64,000 bases of DNA. It comes from Streptomyces sp. NA02950. Lineage in GTDB: Bacteria > Actinomycetota > Actinomycetes > Streptomycetales > Streptomycetaceae. The DNA lies in contig NZ_CP054916.1 in assembly GCF_013364155.1 (NCBI RefSeq), forward strand, positions 7,091,001-7,155,000, given 5' to 3'. Each line of letters starts with the position of its first letter. The first letter of the stretch is position 1. Below, one piece after another: positions 39,277 to 47,551 of this stretch. A program made the position numbers and the translations under genes. Below the pieces are notes generated by a model. The model was not told the origin of the DNA and ran no database searches. It saw only the letters and a list, made by a program, of their open reading frames with translations.

Positions 39277-39670
39277 GGCCCTCCCCCTCCTCCTGAGCCT
39301 CCGCCGCCTCGCGCAGCACCCGCGCATCCAGCAGGAAGGGCCGCTCACCCAGCGGATCCACCAACGCCCGCACACCCTCCGGCAGTAGCCCCACCAGATC
39401 CTCGACCGACGTCGACGCCCATGAGCACGCACCCGCGAAGCGCGCGAGACCAGGTATCGACGTGAACACAGGCACGATCGCCCCCGCGTCCCCGGTCTCC
39501 GAGACCAGGAAGCCCGGTTTCTCCGGACGCTGGAAGTACAAGCGCGCCTCGCGCAGCGCCACCCACTTCTCCCGCTCCGACATCCCCGCAGCGGTCTCCG
39601 CGCGCACGAGATCCGCCAGCGTCTCTCGGCCGCCCTGATCCGGCGGCCGGTGGTTCCCTCCCCCAGACAT
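39263..39670 (-). CDS. SseB-like protein of the Rhs operon
   Basis: A 135-residue protein (MSGGGNHRPPDQG start at ATG 39670). The middle (KWVALREARLYFQRPEKPGFL, VPVFTSIPGLARFAG) and the end (LPEGVRALVDPLGERPFLLDA) match the SseB N-terminal domain common in Streptomyces. It forms the head of an overlapping three-gene string: SseB-like, helical partner, Rhs. Role in toxin export or regulation is unknown. Ribosome site weak (GAAG). The C-terminal 14 codons overlap the next gene. Confidence 0.8.
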   Translation of the reverse strand: MSGGGNHRPPDQGGRETLADLVRAETAAGMSEREKWVALREARLYFQRPEKPGFLVSETGDAGAIVPVFTSIPGLARFAGACSWASTSVEDLVGLLPEGVRALVDPLGERPFLLDARVLREAAEAQEEGEGRGGS

Positions 39671-39802
39671 GCGGGCTATCTTCACACACGTGTCCGACAC
39701 CTTGGGTAACCGACACGCCGCTCTTCGCAGCCACCGCTCACACAACAGTGGCCGCCCTGGTGACCCAGGACGGCCTGTTCGGTGTGGCGGAGACACGGCA
39801 GG

Positions 39803-40021
39803 CTACGCGCCGAACTCCCCAGCCCGGAGGCTGCCGATGAACGCTCCCCACTCGGCTATGTGGAAGGCGAGCTGCGGTCCCTGCGCGTGCTTGGAGTCCC
39901 GCACGTGGATGGCGACGGGGCCGGTGGCCACCTCGACGCACATGCCGCCCTCACTACTGCTGTAGCTGCTCTTGAACCACATCAGCTCGGACGCGCCTGC
40001 TCCCTCTTGCTTGATGTTCAT
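39803..40021 (-). CDS. DUF397 protein
   Basis: A 72-residue protein with the DUF397 signature: WFKSSYSSSEGGMCVEVA, VAIHVRDSKHAQGPQLAF and WGAFIGSLRAGEF. DUF397 proteins are encoded next to XRE regulators in Streptomyces and are thought to act with them, as in the WhiJ/BldB-type sets. Start ATG 40021 overlaps the XRE stop (ATGA). Confidence 0.92.
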   Translation of the reverse strand: MNIKQEGAGASELMWFKSSYSSSEGGMCVEVATGPVAIHVRDSKHAQGPQLAFHIAEWGAFIGSLRAGEFGA

Positions 40022-40848
40022 AGTTCTCCCCGCAGCTTCTCGATGAACTCCAGCGACTCCCGTGGCCTGAGAGCCTGTGCCCTGATGATGCCGTACCGTT
40101 GCTCGATTTCACGGACCGATTTTCGGTCCGTGAGCAACCTGCTGACGTTCTGGGCCTCGGCGTAGGCCATGATCTGCCGCCCCTGCGGTTCCAGCAGGGC
40201 GAAGGGGCCAGCCGTTCCGGCGTGATCCTCCAAGGTTGTGGGCATGACCTGGAGCTCCACGTTTCGCATTCGCCCGATGTGCAGCAGGCGTTCCAACTGC
40301 CCGCGCAGCACCTCAGTGCCGCCATAGGGACGACGTAGCACCGCCTCTTCGGTCACAAAGCTCATGATGGGTGCGGGTCGACGATTGAGGAGTTCCTGTC
40401 GGGCCAGTCGGGCGGCCACCCGCTGCTCGACGGTTTCCTCCTCCAGTAGCGGCCGCTGCATGTTGAGTACGGCGCGGGCGTAGTCCTCGGTCTGGAGCAA
40501 CCCGTTGACTACCAGGCACTCGTACGCGTGGAACTCCGTCGCCTGCGCCTCCAGCCTCGCCGCCCCGCGAAAGAACGCCGGAAGCCGCGCCTTGGACACC
40601 TCATCCCGCGCCGCCCGCAGCACCCCGAACGCGTCCAGCACCTCGTCTGCCGCATCCAGGAACTCCGGCTGTGGCGCCCGCCGTCCCTGCTCCACCGAGG
40701 ACACCTGCTCCTCGCTGTATCCGATCGCTTCGCCCAACTGCGCCTGTGTGAGCCCCGCCCGCTCGCGGAAGAGCTTCACCTGCTTGCCCAAGCACTTGAG
40801 GATGTCCGCCCCGTTCTCACTCTGTCCCGGCCGCTCCGCGGCTGTCAT
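40018..40848 (-). CDS. XRE-family regulator with DUF5753
   Basis: A 276-residue protein. The N-terminal helix-turn-helix spans about residues 15-70 (LGKQVKLFRERAGLTQAQLG, IGYSEEQVSSVEQGRRAP). The remaining part is DUF5753 (FHAYECLVVNGLLQTEDYARAVL, then MSFVTEEAVLRRPYGG). Such proteins, with DUF397 partners, control development or antibiotic output in Streptomyces (WhiJ-like). Start ATG 40848; an AGGAC lies too close and a GGAGG 10-14 bases upstream is better. Its 150-base gap to the divergent ATPase gene holds both promoters. Confidence 0.92.
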   Translation of the reverse strand: MTAAERPGQSENGADILKCLGKQVKLFRERAGLTQAQLGEAIGYSEEQVSSVEQGRRAPQPEFLDAADEVLDAFGVLRAARDEVSKARLPAFFRGAARLEAQATEFHAYECLVVNGLLQTEDYARAVLNMQRPLLEEETVEQRVAARLARQELLNRRPAPIMSFVTEEAVLRRPYGGTEVLRGQLERLLHIGRMRNVELQVMPTTLEDHAGTAGPFALLEPQGRQIMAYAEAQNVSRLLTDRKSVREIEQRYGIIRAQALRPRESLEFIEKLRGEL

Positions 40849-40999
40849 GTCCTGCCACCTCCCGTGTGCAAGAACCTCGCGCCTCCCCACCCGCGTCACG
40901 GCATCACTCCCGTACGCGCACTTTCCGTGCCCGTACAGCGACCCTGGGTACTCGCGAGCTGCCTGGTCAGGCTATGCGCGCTTCGCCACGCTCGGTGAC

Positions 41000-41554
41000 G
41001 TGAATGGCGAAAATCCCCCTGGCAGTACGCTCGGCGGCGGCGCGCAACTCCCGGCCCCGCCCGGCACGTTCGAGATGTTCTTCACCTCCTCCCGGCACGG
41101 CGCCCGGCTCGCCCGGCGTCTCGTCGTCCGCAGACTGGAGGAATGGGGCGTTCCGCGGGACAGCGACGCCTCGCACGGCCTCGCCCTGCTCGCGGGTGAG
41201 CTCACGGCGAATGCCGTGAGTCACGGGCATGTTCCCGGTCGGCACTTCCACCTCCGCCTCACCTGTCAGCCCCCACCCGGGCCCGGAGAGCGTCGCTCTC
41301 CGGTCACCGCCCGTATCGAGGTGTCCGACGCACGAGGCGAGCGGCGCCCCGAGCTCCGGGATCACGCCGCCAGGGGGACGGCCCACCAGGAGGAGCACGG
41401 ACGCGGGCTGGTGCTCATCGACGCGCTCGCCTCGAAGTGGGGCGTGACGGACCGCACCGTCGGCAAGACGGTGTGGTGCGAATATGCCCTGCCGTCCGAT
41501 GGGTCATGGCCGGAGTGGGTCACACGGGACACCGGAGCCGACGATGGGCGATGA
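41000..41554 (+). CDS. RsbW-like ATP-binding protein (HATPase_c_2)
   Basis: A 184-residue GHKL protein: N box GELTANAVSHGHV, G1 VSDARGERRPE and G2 GRGLVLIDALASKWGV. Phosphotransfer His is absent, so it is an anti-sigma or anti-anti-sigma-like regulator. These are very common partners of XRE/DUF397 pairs in Streptomyces. Start GTG 41000 (VNGENPPGS); no good ribosome site. An out-of-frame ATG at 41004 overlaps and is not used in this frame. Divergent from the XRE gene. Confidence 0.88.
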   Translation: MNGENPPGSTLGGGAQLPAPPGTFEMFFTSSRHGARLARRLVVRRLEEWGVPRDSDASHGLALLAGELTANAVSHGHVPGRHFHLRLTCQPPPGPGERRSPVTARIEVSDARGERRPELRDHAARGTAHQEEHGRGLVLIDALASKWGVTDRTVGKTVWCEYALPSDGSWPEWVTRDTGADDGR

Positions 41555-41600
41555 TAGGTGCATAGACGAGCGGGCCCGCCATGGTGAAGGAGTGTTGGCC

Positions 41601-42176
41601 GTGGAGTACGGACGTCTGCGGGAAATCGCGGAGCAGCTCTCTGAGCATGCCCCGGACCCGTTCCGAGGCTACGAGATCAGCGGTGACGAGATCGTCATGA
41701 TGATGTCCCCTTCGCGCCCGCACGAGTTCATCACCTTGCGTCTTCGTCAGCAGCTCGACCGGCAGATCCCGTCGTTCCTGGTCGCGCACACCGGCGGAGA
41801 GGTGGAAGACGCCTCCCTCGGGAAACTCCGGCGTCCTGATCTGATCGTCGTCCCCGACGCGGTCTTCGCAGAGAACACGATGGCGCCGTTCCATCCCCGT
41901 GATGTCGCCTTGGTCGCCGAGGTCGTCTCTCCGTCGAATCACTCCACCGACTACGTCGAGAAGATGCAGGACTATCCGGCGATGGGTATCCCCCTCTACC
42001 TTCTCGTCGACCCACGGAAGGGCACCATCGCGGCCTTGTCCGACCCCGGCGCCGGTCCTGGCGGCGAGGGTCCTCGCTATCGGACGCGCAGTGACTACGT
42101 CTTCGGTGACAAGGTGACCATCGGTGACTGGACCCTCGCGACCACGGATCTACGGACCTACCCTGAGGACCGCTGA
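41601..42176 (+). CDS. Uma2-family PD-(D/E)xK endonuclease-like protein
   Basis: A 191-residue protein with the Uma2 pattern: GYEISGDEIVMMMSP, LRRPDLIVVPD (catalytic Asp), VALVAEVVSPSN (Glu) and KMQDYPAMGIPLYLLVDP. The restriction-like core is intact. Uma2 proteins are numerous in Streptomyces and cyanobacteria; activity is rarely known. Start GTG 41601 has AAGGAG 8-13 bases upstream. Same strand as the ATPase, 46 bases away. Confidence 0.9.
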   Translation: MEYGRLREIAEQLSEHAPDPFRGYEISGDEIVMMMSPSRPHEFITLRLRQQLDRQIPSFLVAHTGGEVEDASLGKLRRPDLIVVPDAVFAENTMAPFHPRDVALVAEVVSPSNHSTDYVEKMQDYPAMGIPLYLLVDPRKGTIAALSDPGAGPGGEGPRYRTRSDYVFGDKVTIGDWTLATTDLRTYPEDR

Positions 42177-42519
42177 CTCCTCGCGAAGCGCGCGCCGGAT
42201 GGTTTTCGGAATGTCTCCCATGGGCGGGATCCTGATCCGTGCGGTCAGCGTGCCGAGGGCGAACGCAGGTGCGGTCAGTCATCCGAGTGACACGATGTGT
42301 GAAGAGGGTAAGGCCGTGGCGCGCTCGCCGAGCAGGTCTGCCCGGCTCCGTTCCTGCACAGGCCTTCTGTAGGAACTCGACAGCAGGGCTCACACGCCCC
42401 TGTGGGCGCTCGATTCCTCTTCCAGGGCCTCGGACCGATAGTTTGCGGGGGTAGGGGTCGGCACGCACTGTGACGCCCGGCACGAAATCGACACGAGATC
42501 GACAAGAGAAGGTGGTCCC
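42177..42519. other. intergenic region upstream of fabG
   Basis: No gene supported. It presumably holds the fabG-fabI promoter; a GATAGT (42437-42442) is -10-like but no paired -35 is convincing. It marks the boundary between the accessory block and the core fab pair. Confidence 0.35.
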
Positions 42520-43224
42520 TTGAGCCGCTCGGTTCTCGTCACCGGAGGCAACCGCGGCATCGGCCTCGCCATCGCGCGCGCCTTCGCCGACGCAGGCGAC
42601 AAGGTCGCCATCACCTACCGGTCCGGTGAGCCGCCGACCGGCTTCCTCGCGGTGAAGTGCGACATCACCGAGCCCGAGCAGGTCGAGCAGGCGTACAAGG
42701 AGATCGAGGAGAAGCACGGCCCGGTCGAGGTCCTGATCGCCAACGCCGGCGTCACCCGCGACCAGCTGCTGATGCGGATGACGGAGGAGGACTTCTCCGC
42801 CGTCCTCGAGACCAACCTCACCGGCACCTTCCGCGTGGTGAAGCGGGCCAACCGCGGCATGCTGCGGGCCCGCAAGGGCCGCGTGGTGCTGATCTCCTCC
42901 GTCGTCGGGCTGCTGGGCGCGGCGGGGCAGGCCAATTACGCGGCCTCCAAGGCGGGCCTGGTGGGCTTCGCCCGCTCCCTCGCCCGTGAGCTGGGCTCGC
43001 GCAACATCACCTTCAATGTGGTCGCGCCCGGCTTCATCGACACGGACATGACGCGCGCGCTCAGCGACGAGCAGCGCGAGGGCATCGTGCAGCAGGTGCC
43101 GCTCGCGCGCTACGGGCAGCCCGAGGAGATCGCCGCGGCGGTCCGCTTCCTGGCCTCCGACGAGGCCGCGTACATCACTGGAGCCGTCATCCCTGTCGAC
43201 GGCGGATTGGGCATGGGTCACTGA
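42520..43224 (+). CDS. fabG: 3-oxoacyl-[acyl-carrier-protein] reductase
   Basis: A 234-residue SDR, slightly shorter than E. coli FabG. The NADPH loop is VTGGNRGIGLA, NAG motif ANAGVT, and the Ser-Tyr-Lys triad is intact (LISSVVG, YAASKAG). The ending PVDGGLGMGH is usual. It reduces 3-oxoacyl-ACP in fatty-acid elongation. Start TTG 42520 (rare) after AGAAGGTGG, which is well placed; homologues in other Streptomyces also use Leu-Ser-Arg-Ser at the N-terminus. It lies 5 bases before fabI. Confidence 0.93.
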   Translation: MSRSVLVTGGNRGIGLAIARAFADAGDKVAITYRSGEPPTGFLAVKCDITEPEQVEQAYKEIEEKHGPVEVLIANAGVTRDQLLMRMTEEDFSAVLETNLTGTFRVVKRANRGMLRARKGRVVLISSVVGLLGAAGQANYAASKAGLVGFARSLARELGSRNITFNVVAPGFIDTDMTRALSDEQREGIVQQVPLARYGQPEEIAAAVRFLASDEAAYITGAVIPVDGGLGMGH

Positions 43225-43229
43225 ACGTC

Positions 43230-44000
43230 ATGAGTGGAATTCTCGCCGGTAAGCGCATCCTGGTCACGGGCGTCATCACCGAGTCGTCCATCGCCTTCCA
43301 CGCCGCCAAGCTGGCCCAGGAGGAGGGTGCCGAGGTCATCCTCACCGGCTTCGGCCGGGTCTCCCTCGTCGAGCGGATCGCCAAGCGGCTGCCCAAGCCC
43401 GCCCCGGTGATCGAGCTGGACGTCCAGAACCAGGAGCAGCTGGACGGGCTGGCCGACAAGGTGCGCGAGCACCTCGGCGAGGGTGTCGACCTCGACGGTG
43501 TGGTGCACTCCATCGCCTTCGGCCCCCAGGGCGCCTTCAACTTCCTCGAGGGCAGCTGGGAGGACGTCTCCACCGCGGTGCACGTCTCGGCGTACAGTCT
43601 CAAGGCGCTCACCATGGCCTGTCTTCCGGTCATGCCGCGTGGCGGCTCGATCGTCGGCCTGACCTTCGACGCGCAGTTCGCCTGGCCGAAGTACGACTGG
43701 ATGGGTGTCGCCAAGGCCGCCCTGGAGTCGACCAGCCGCTACCTCGCCCGCGACCTGGGTGAGCAGAACGTGCGCTGCAACCTGGTCTCGGCCGGGCCGA
43801 TCAAGTCCATGGCCGCGAAGTCCATCCCGGGCTTCGAGGAGCTGGCGGACGTGTGGAACCACCGGGCCCCGATCGGCTGGGACCTCACCGACCCCGAGCC
43901 CGCCGGGCGCGGCGTCGTGGCCCTGCTGTCGGACTGGTTCCCGCGTACCACCGGAGAGATCGTGCATGTCGACGGCGGTGTGCACATGATGGGCGCCTGA
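43230..44000 (+). CDS. fabI: enoyl-[acyl-carrier-protein] reductase (FabI/InhA type)
   Basis: A 256-residue NADH-dependent enoyl reductase. GKRILVTGVITESSIAFHAAK is the InhA-like cofactor loop. The active Tyr and Lys are in PKYDWMGVAKAALES. The C-terminus holds GWDLTDPEPAG. It catalyses the last step of each elongation cycle. Start ATG 43230. Immediately follows fabG, so both reductive steps are co-expressed. A hairpin terminator follows. Confidence 0.95.
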   Translation: MSGILAGKRILVTGVITESSIAFHAAKLAQEEGAEVILTGFGRVSLVERIAKRLPKPAPVIELDVQNQEQLDGLADKVREHLGEGVDLDGVVHSIAFGPQGAFNFLEGSWEDVSTAVHVSAYSLKALTMACLPVMPRGGSIVGLTFDAQFAWPKYDWMGVAKAALESTSRYLARDLGEQNVRCNLVSAGPIKSMAAKSIPGFEELADVWNHRAPIGWDLTDPEPAGRGVVALLSDWFPRTTGEIVHVDGGVHMMGA

Positions 44001-44026
44001 GCCCTTCCACGGCCGCCACGGGCACA

Positions 44027-44076
44027 ACGGCCGCCGCTCCGCCTCCCGCACCGCGCGGGGGCGGGGCGGCGGCCGT
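44027..44076. terminator. hairpin after fabI
   Basis: ACGGCCGCCGC (44027-44037) pairs perfectly with GCGGCGGCCGT (44066-44076), and the stem continues inward with minor wobble. It starts 26 bases beyond the fabI stop. Confidence 0.75.
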
Positions 44077-44214
44077 CCGGTGTACGGACGCGTTAGCCCG
44101 ATCGGGCCAGCCGGACGGGCGTACGGGTGGTGTTCCGCGCAATGTGGAGTACGTAAGACGACGACGTACGACGAACCGACTCGCGAGCGACAGCACGGCC
44201 GAGGAGGTCCCGCC

Positions 44215-44538
44215 ATGCGTACGACCCGGCGCGTCGCCGCCGCAGGCTTGATCGTCGCAATGGCCGGGTCCGCCGTCGCCGTGTCCCACTCCGCGGCCCA
44301 GGAGCGCCCCCGCCCCCGTACCGCCGCGTGCAGCACCTGGGTGCGCGGTTCGCACGCCACCGCGAGCTGCTTCAACCCCAATGCGAGCGCGGACCGGGTG
44401 CAGCTGCACGTCGAATGCGCCCGCTGGTGGGATCCGGACATGGACGCCCGTCCGATCGAGGTCGGCCCGGCCCAGCACGTACGGCTCGCCGAACGCTGCT
44501 GGAAGGAGATCCGCAAGGCGTGGGTGAGCCACCGCTGA
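44215..44538 (+). CDS. small secreted protein of unknown function
   Basis: A 107-residue precursor. A signal peptide is clear (MRTTRRVAAAGLIVAMAGSA, likely cut after AVSHSAA). The mature part of about 78 residues has four Cys (CSTWVRGSHATASCFN, VECARWW, RCWKEI), probably two disulfides, and a pattern like a small beta-rich domain. No family recognised. ATG 44215 has GAGGAGG 8 bases upstream. Monocistronic. Confidence 0.8.
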   Translation: MRTTRRVAAAGLIVAMAGSAVAVSHSAAQERPRPRTAACSTWVRGSHATASCFNPNASADRVQLHVECARWWDPDMDARPIEVGPAQHVRLAERCWKEIRKAWVSHR

Positions 44539-44552
44539 GCGCTCCGCGGGAA

Positions 44553-44665
44553 GTGCGCGAGGTGCCGTCGTGCGGCTGCGGCTGCGTCGTGGCAGGTCGC
44601 GCAGTTCCCCGCGCCCCTTCGGGGCGCAACCGAACCGCACCGGACTTGCGCGAGGCCGCTGGGGA
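44553..44665. repeat. dispersed intergenic repeat with hairpin, copy B
   Basis: See copy A at 28996. Here the core hairpin is GCGCCCCTTCGGGGCGC at 44612-44628 and the flanks keep GCGAGGTG, CGGCTGCG, GGTCGCGC and ACCGCACCGG. It lies between the convergent secreted-protein and GntR genes. Confidence 0.65.
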
Positions 44666-44709
44666 CCTCCCTGCGGTGGCTGGAGCAGCCTGGCCGTGGG
44701 CGGCTGGGG

Positions 44710-45387
44710 TCAGCCGCGCGTGACCTGGCGGCAGCCGAACGGGTGCGTGCTCGCCTCGGCCGCGGCCCGCTCTCCGTCCCGCTCCCGGATCGCGTCCACC
44801 ATCCGCGCGTGGTCCACATGCAGCTCCGGCCGCATCGCGCCGTCCACGTCCGCGCGCAGGAAGTCCCGCACCACAGCGCCGAGGTCCGCGTACAGCTCCG
44901 CCAGCACGTCGTTGTGGGAGGCGGCCACCACCGCCATGTGCAGGGTCGCGTCCGCCTCGACGAACGCCTCCAGATCACCCGATTCCCAGGCCCGCTCCCG
45001 CCGGTCCAGCTGGGCGTCCAGCCCCTTGAGCTCCTGCTCGGTACGGCGCTCCGCGGCCAGCCGCGCCGCCTTCGTCTCCAGGGCGCTGCGCAGCTCGGCC
45101 ACATGCCGCGGGTCGGCGGCGGCGAAGCGGCGGTGCATCACCCCGGCCAGCTCGCTGGTGGCCAGCACATAGGTGCCCGACCCCTGCCGGATGTCCAGCA
45201 GACCGTTGTGGGCGAGCGCCCGCACCGCCTCGCGCACGGTGTTACGGGCCACGCCCAGCTGTTCCACCAGCTCGGGTTCGGTGGGGATCCGCGAGCCCAC
45301 CGGCCATTCGCCCGAGGTGATCTGGGCGCGCAGCTGGGAGATCACCTGGTCGGCGAGGACGGAGCGCTGGGGCGAGGTCAGCGGCAT
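44710..45387 (-). CDS. GntR/FadR (FCD) family transcriptional regulator
   Basis: A 225-residue protein. Winged helix at residues 10-75 (GSRIPTEPELVEQLG, VARNTVREAVRALAHNGLL, GSGTYV), then an FCD ligand domain with metal-type residues (DATLHMAVVAAS, HVDHARMVDA). FCD regulators respond to small organic acids or sugars. It is divergent from an MFS exporter whose promoter carries a perfect 17-bp palindrome, the likely operator. Start ATG 45387 with GGAGAG upstream. Ligand unknown. Confidence 0.92.
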   Translation of the reverse strand: MPLTSPQRSVLADQVISQLRAQITSGEWPVGSRIPTEPELVEQLGVARNTVREAVRALAHNGLLDIRQGSGTYVLATSELAGVMHRRFAAADPRHVAELRSALETKAARLAAERRTEQELKGLDAQLDRRERAWESGDLEAFVEADATLHMAVVAASHNDVLAELYADLGAVVRDFLRADVDGAMRPELHVDHARMVDAIRERDGERAAAEASTHPFGCRQVTRG

Positions 45388-45476
45388 GACTCTCCTGTGC
45401 CTGGGGCGGGGAAGCGAGCACTTCCATGATGCCGTCCGGGATGCCGTCCGGCCGTCACCGTGCGGTCATGGCCGAC

Positions 45477-45507
45477 TGGACAGCTATTCATCCCATCATT
45501 CTATGAT
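45477..45507 (+). promoter_or_regulatory. promoter of the MFS gene
   Basis: TGGACA (45477-45482) and TATGAT (45502-45507) make a -35/-10 pair with a 19-base spacer. The predicted start falls on or next to the A of ATG 45515, giving a leaderless message. The -10 lies inside the 45493-45509 palindrome. Confidence 0.5.
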
Positions 45508-45509
45508 GG
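45493..45509. promoter_or_regulatory. palindromic operator CCATCATTCTATGATGG
   Basis: Perfect 7-bp arms around TCT. It covers the -10 of the MFS promoter, ends 6 bases before the likely start codon, and lies about 105 bases before the GntR gene. GntR-family operators are short palindromes of this size. Repression of the transporter by the neighbouring regulator is the obvious model. Confidence 0.65.
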
Positions 45510-45514
45510 TCGGC

Positions 45515-46831
45515 ATGCCAGCACACGACGACCTCGCGACACTCGACAGTCCGGCCTCCCCCAGCGCCACCCGGGAGTCCGGGCCCGGCGCCACCGGCTT
45601 CCCCTGGCGCGGATGTCTCCTGGTCGTCGGAATCCTGCTCGCCGCCCTCAACCTCCGGCCCGCCGTCACCAGCCTCGGCCCGCTGCTCGAGGAGGTCCGT
45701 GCCGACCTCGGGATGAGCGGCACCGTCGCCGGACTCCTCACCTCGGTGCCCGCGGTCTGCTTCGCGCTCTTCGGGCTCACCGCACCCCGGCTGGCCCGGC
45801 GCTGGGGGCCCGGCGCCGTCGTCTGCGCCGGTCTCGCCGCCGTCACCGCGGGCCTGGCACTGCGTCCCCTCGCGGGCGGCACCCCGGCCTTCCTGGGCGC
45901 CAGCGCGCTCGCGCTGGCCGGTATAGCCGTCGGCAACGTCCTGATGCCCGTGATCGTCAAGCGCTGGTTCCCCGACCGGGTGGGCGCGATGACCGGTCTG
46001 TACTCCATGGGCCTCTCGCTCGGCACCGCGGCCGCCGCGGCGGCCACCGTGCCCATGACCCGTGCGCTGGACGTCAGTTGGCGGGCCGGGCTCGGGATGT
46101 GGTCGCTGCTCGCCGCCATCGCCCTGGTGCCCTGGCTGTTCCTCGCCCGTGACCGTACGAAGGACGAGGGCCGTACGAAGGACGAACGGCCCCGCGGTCG
46201 GTCCGCCGGGGAGCCGCGGCCCGGTACGGCCGGGTCCGCCGCCGGGCGTACGGCCCCGATCACCCGGAGCCCCATCGCCTGGGCGATGGCCGTCTTCTTC
46301 GGCCTCCAGGCCACCGCCGCGTACATCACCATGGGCTGGATGCCGCAGATCTTCCGGGACGCGGGCGTCTCGGCCTCCACCGCCGGGGTGCTGCTGGCCG
46401 TGATCATGGCCATGGGGGTGCCGCTGTCCTTCGTGCTGCCGCCGATCGCGGCCCGGCTGCGCCATCAGGGCGTGCTGGCCGTGATCCTCGGGGTCTTCGG
46501 GCTCACCGGCTACGCGGGGCTGTATCTGGCCCCGGCGCAGGGCGCCTGGCTCTGGGCCCTGCTGCTCGGCGTCGCCAACTGCGCCTTCCCGCTCGCCCTC
46601 ACGATGATCGGCATGCGGGCGCGGACCAGCGCGGGTGTGGTCCGGCTGTCCGCCTTCGCCCAGAGCACCGGCTATCTGATCTCGATCCCGGGCCCGCTGC
46701 TGGTCGGCGCGCTCTACCAGCACAGCGGCGGCTGGGGACAGCCGATCGCGCTGATGGCGGCGCTGATGGTGCCGCAGATCGTGGCGGGCGTGCTGGCCGG
46801 GCGCAACCGCACCCTCGAGGACGAGAGCTGA
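45515..46831 (+). CDS. MFS transporter, CynX/NimT family
   Basis: A 438-residue protein with about 12 membrane helices. LAALNLRPAVTSLGPLLEEV and LGMSGTVAGLLTSVPAVCFA are typical of CynX/NimT (cyanate, nitroimidazole) transporters. A long polar loop (ARDRTKDEGRTKDERPRGRS) lies between helices 6 and 7. Three ATGs (45503, 45506, 45515) are in frame; 45515 fits the predicted transcription start, with no Shine-Dalgarno. Control by the divergent GntR regulator is likely. Substrate unknown. Confidence 0.9.
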   Translation: MPAHDDLATLDSPASPSATRESGPGATGFPWRGCLLVVGILLAALNLRPAVTSLGPLLEEVRADLGMSGTVAGLLTSVPAVCFALFGLTAPRLARRWGPGAVVCAGLAAVTAGLALRPLAGGTPAFLGASALALAGIAVGNVLMPVIVKRWFPDRVGAMTGLYSMGLSLGTAAAAAATVPMTRALDVSWRAGLGMWSLLAAIALVPWLFLARDRTKDEGRTKDERPRGRSAGEPRPGTAGSAAGRTAPITRSPIAWAMAVFFGLQATAAYITMGWMPQIFRDAGVSASTAGVLLAVIMAMGVPLSFVLPPIAARLRHQGVLAVILGVFGLTGYAGLYLAPAQGAWLWALLLGVANCAFPLALTMIGMRARTSAGVVRLSAFAQSTGYLISIPGPLLVGALYQHSGGWGQPIALMAALMVPQIVAGVLAGRNRTLEDES

Positions 46832-46860
46832 CCGGCGGCTCCCTGAACGTCTCCGAAGGG

Positions 46861-46888
46861 CCCCCGGGCCGGGGTTCCGGTCCGGGGG
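46861..46888. terminator. 12-bp hairpin between MFS and SGM_5486 genes
   Basis: CCCCCGGGCCGG (46861-46872) pairs with CCGGTCCGGGGG (46877-46888) with one G-T wobble and a 4-base loop. It ends 15 bases before the small gene, so it may end MFS transcripts or mask the start of that gene. Confidence 0.55.
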
Positions 46889-46903
46889 TGGGACACTCGG
46901 TGC

Positions 46904-47020
46904 ATGCCTGTGCTCGATGAGAACCCCCCGAACGGCCAGAAGAAGCTGCTGATCATCCTGGGCGTGATGTTCGGCATCACGGTGGTCATCGGTGTGGTCG
47001 CCACCCTCGTCTCGCCCTGA
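46904..47020 (+). CDS. SGM_5486 family transporter-associated microprotein
   Basis: A 38-residue protein: MPVLDENPPNGQKKLL then one membrane helix (LIILGVMFGITVVIGVVATL) and SP. This matches the SGM_5486 family named transporter-associated in Streptomyces, usually found right after a CynX/NimT MFS gene, as here. It lies 72 bases behind that gene. A hairpin precedes it and there is no strong Shine-Dalgarno. The partner role is inferred from family context. Confidence 0.82.
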   Translation: MPVLDENPPNGQKKLLIILGVMFGITVVIGVVATLVSP

Positions 47021-47220
47021 CTCGTCCCGCCCTGGCGGAGGGGCTTTTGGGGCACCGGGAGCCTTTGGGACCCGGGGGTGGGGCTAGCACCACCATCCCC
47101 TAGGGGGACAGGGTCAGGGGTAAGTGGGTGGATCACCGGATGGGAGCGGCCGTGCCCGCTCCGTAAGGTCGAAGCATCCGATGTACCGCCACCCGATCCG
47201 CTGTCCCGGAGGCGATCCCC

Positions 47221-47436
47221 ATGTCCCCCCGCAGCCACCCCCGGCCCGTCCCCCCGGCGCACAGCGGCGTGGAGATACGGCTGCCGTGGTGGGCCATCGC
47301 GCTCCCCGCCATCGCCTTCGCGGCGCTGCTGCTCCTGCTCACCGGGTCCGCCGATGCCCACGCCGCCACCGGCTCGGGTGCGGTCTCGCAGGTCCTGGGG
47401 CTGGTGCGGCAGGTCATCACGCATGAGGGGGCGTGA
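47221..47436 (+). CDS. small single-helix membrane protein
   Basis: A 71-residue protein: a Pro/His-rich start, one helix (WWAIALPAIAFAALLLLLTG) and a short outer part ending VLGLVRQVITHEGA. ATG 47221 has GGAGG 8 bases upstream. No recognised family; GC3 and the good ribosome site support it. The 47021-47220 gap before it contains a TCCCCTAGGGGGA palindrome (47096-47108) and no gene. Confidence 0.7.
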   Translation: MSPRSHPRPVPPAHSGVEIRLPWWAIALPAIAFAALLLLLTGSADAHAATGSGAVSQVLGLVRQVITHEGA

Positions 47437-47551
47437 TCGCCGCGATCCCGGCGATCTCCCGCGCCCGCCACCGGCCCGCGGTTACTCACCTTTGATCAGG
47501 TCGTTCCCGCACCCTGCGCCTGGACCACCGTTTCATGCGAAGCTGGGACGC

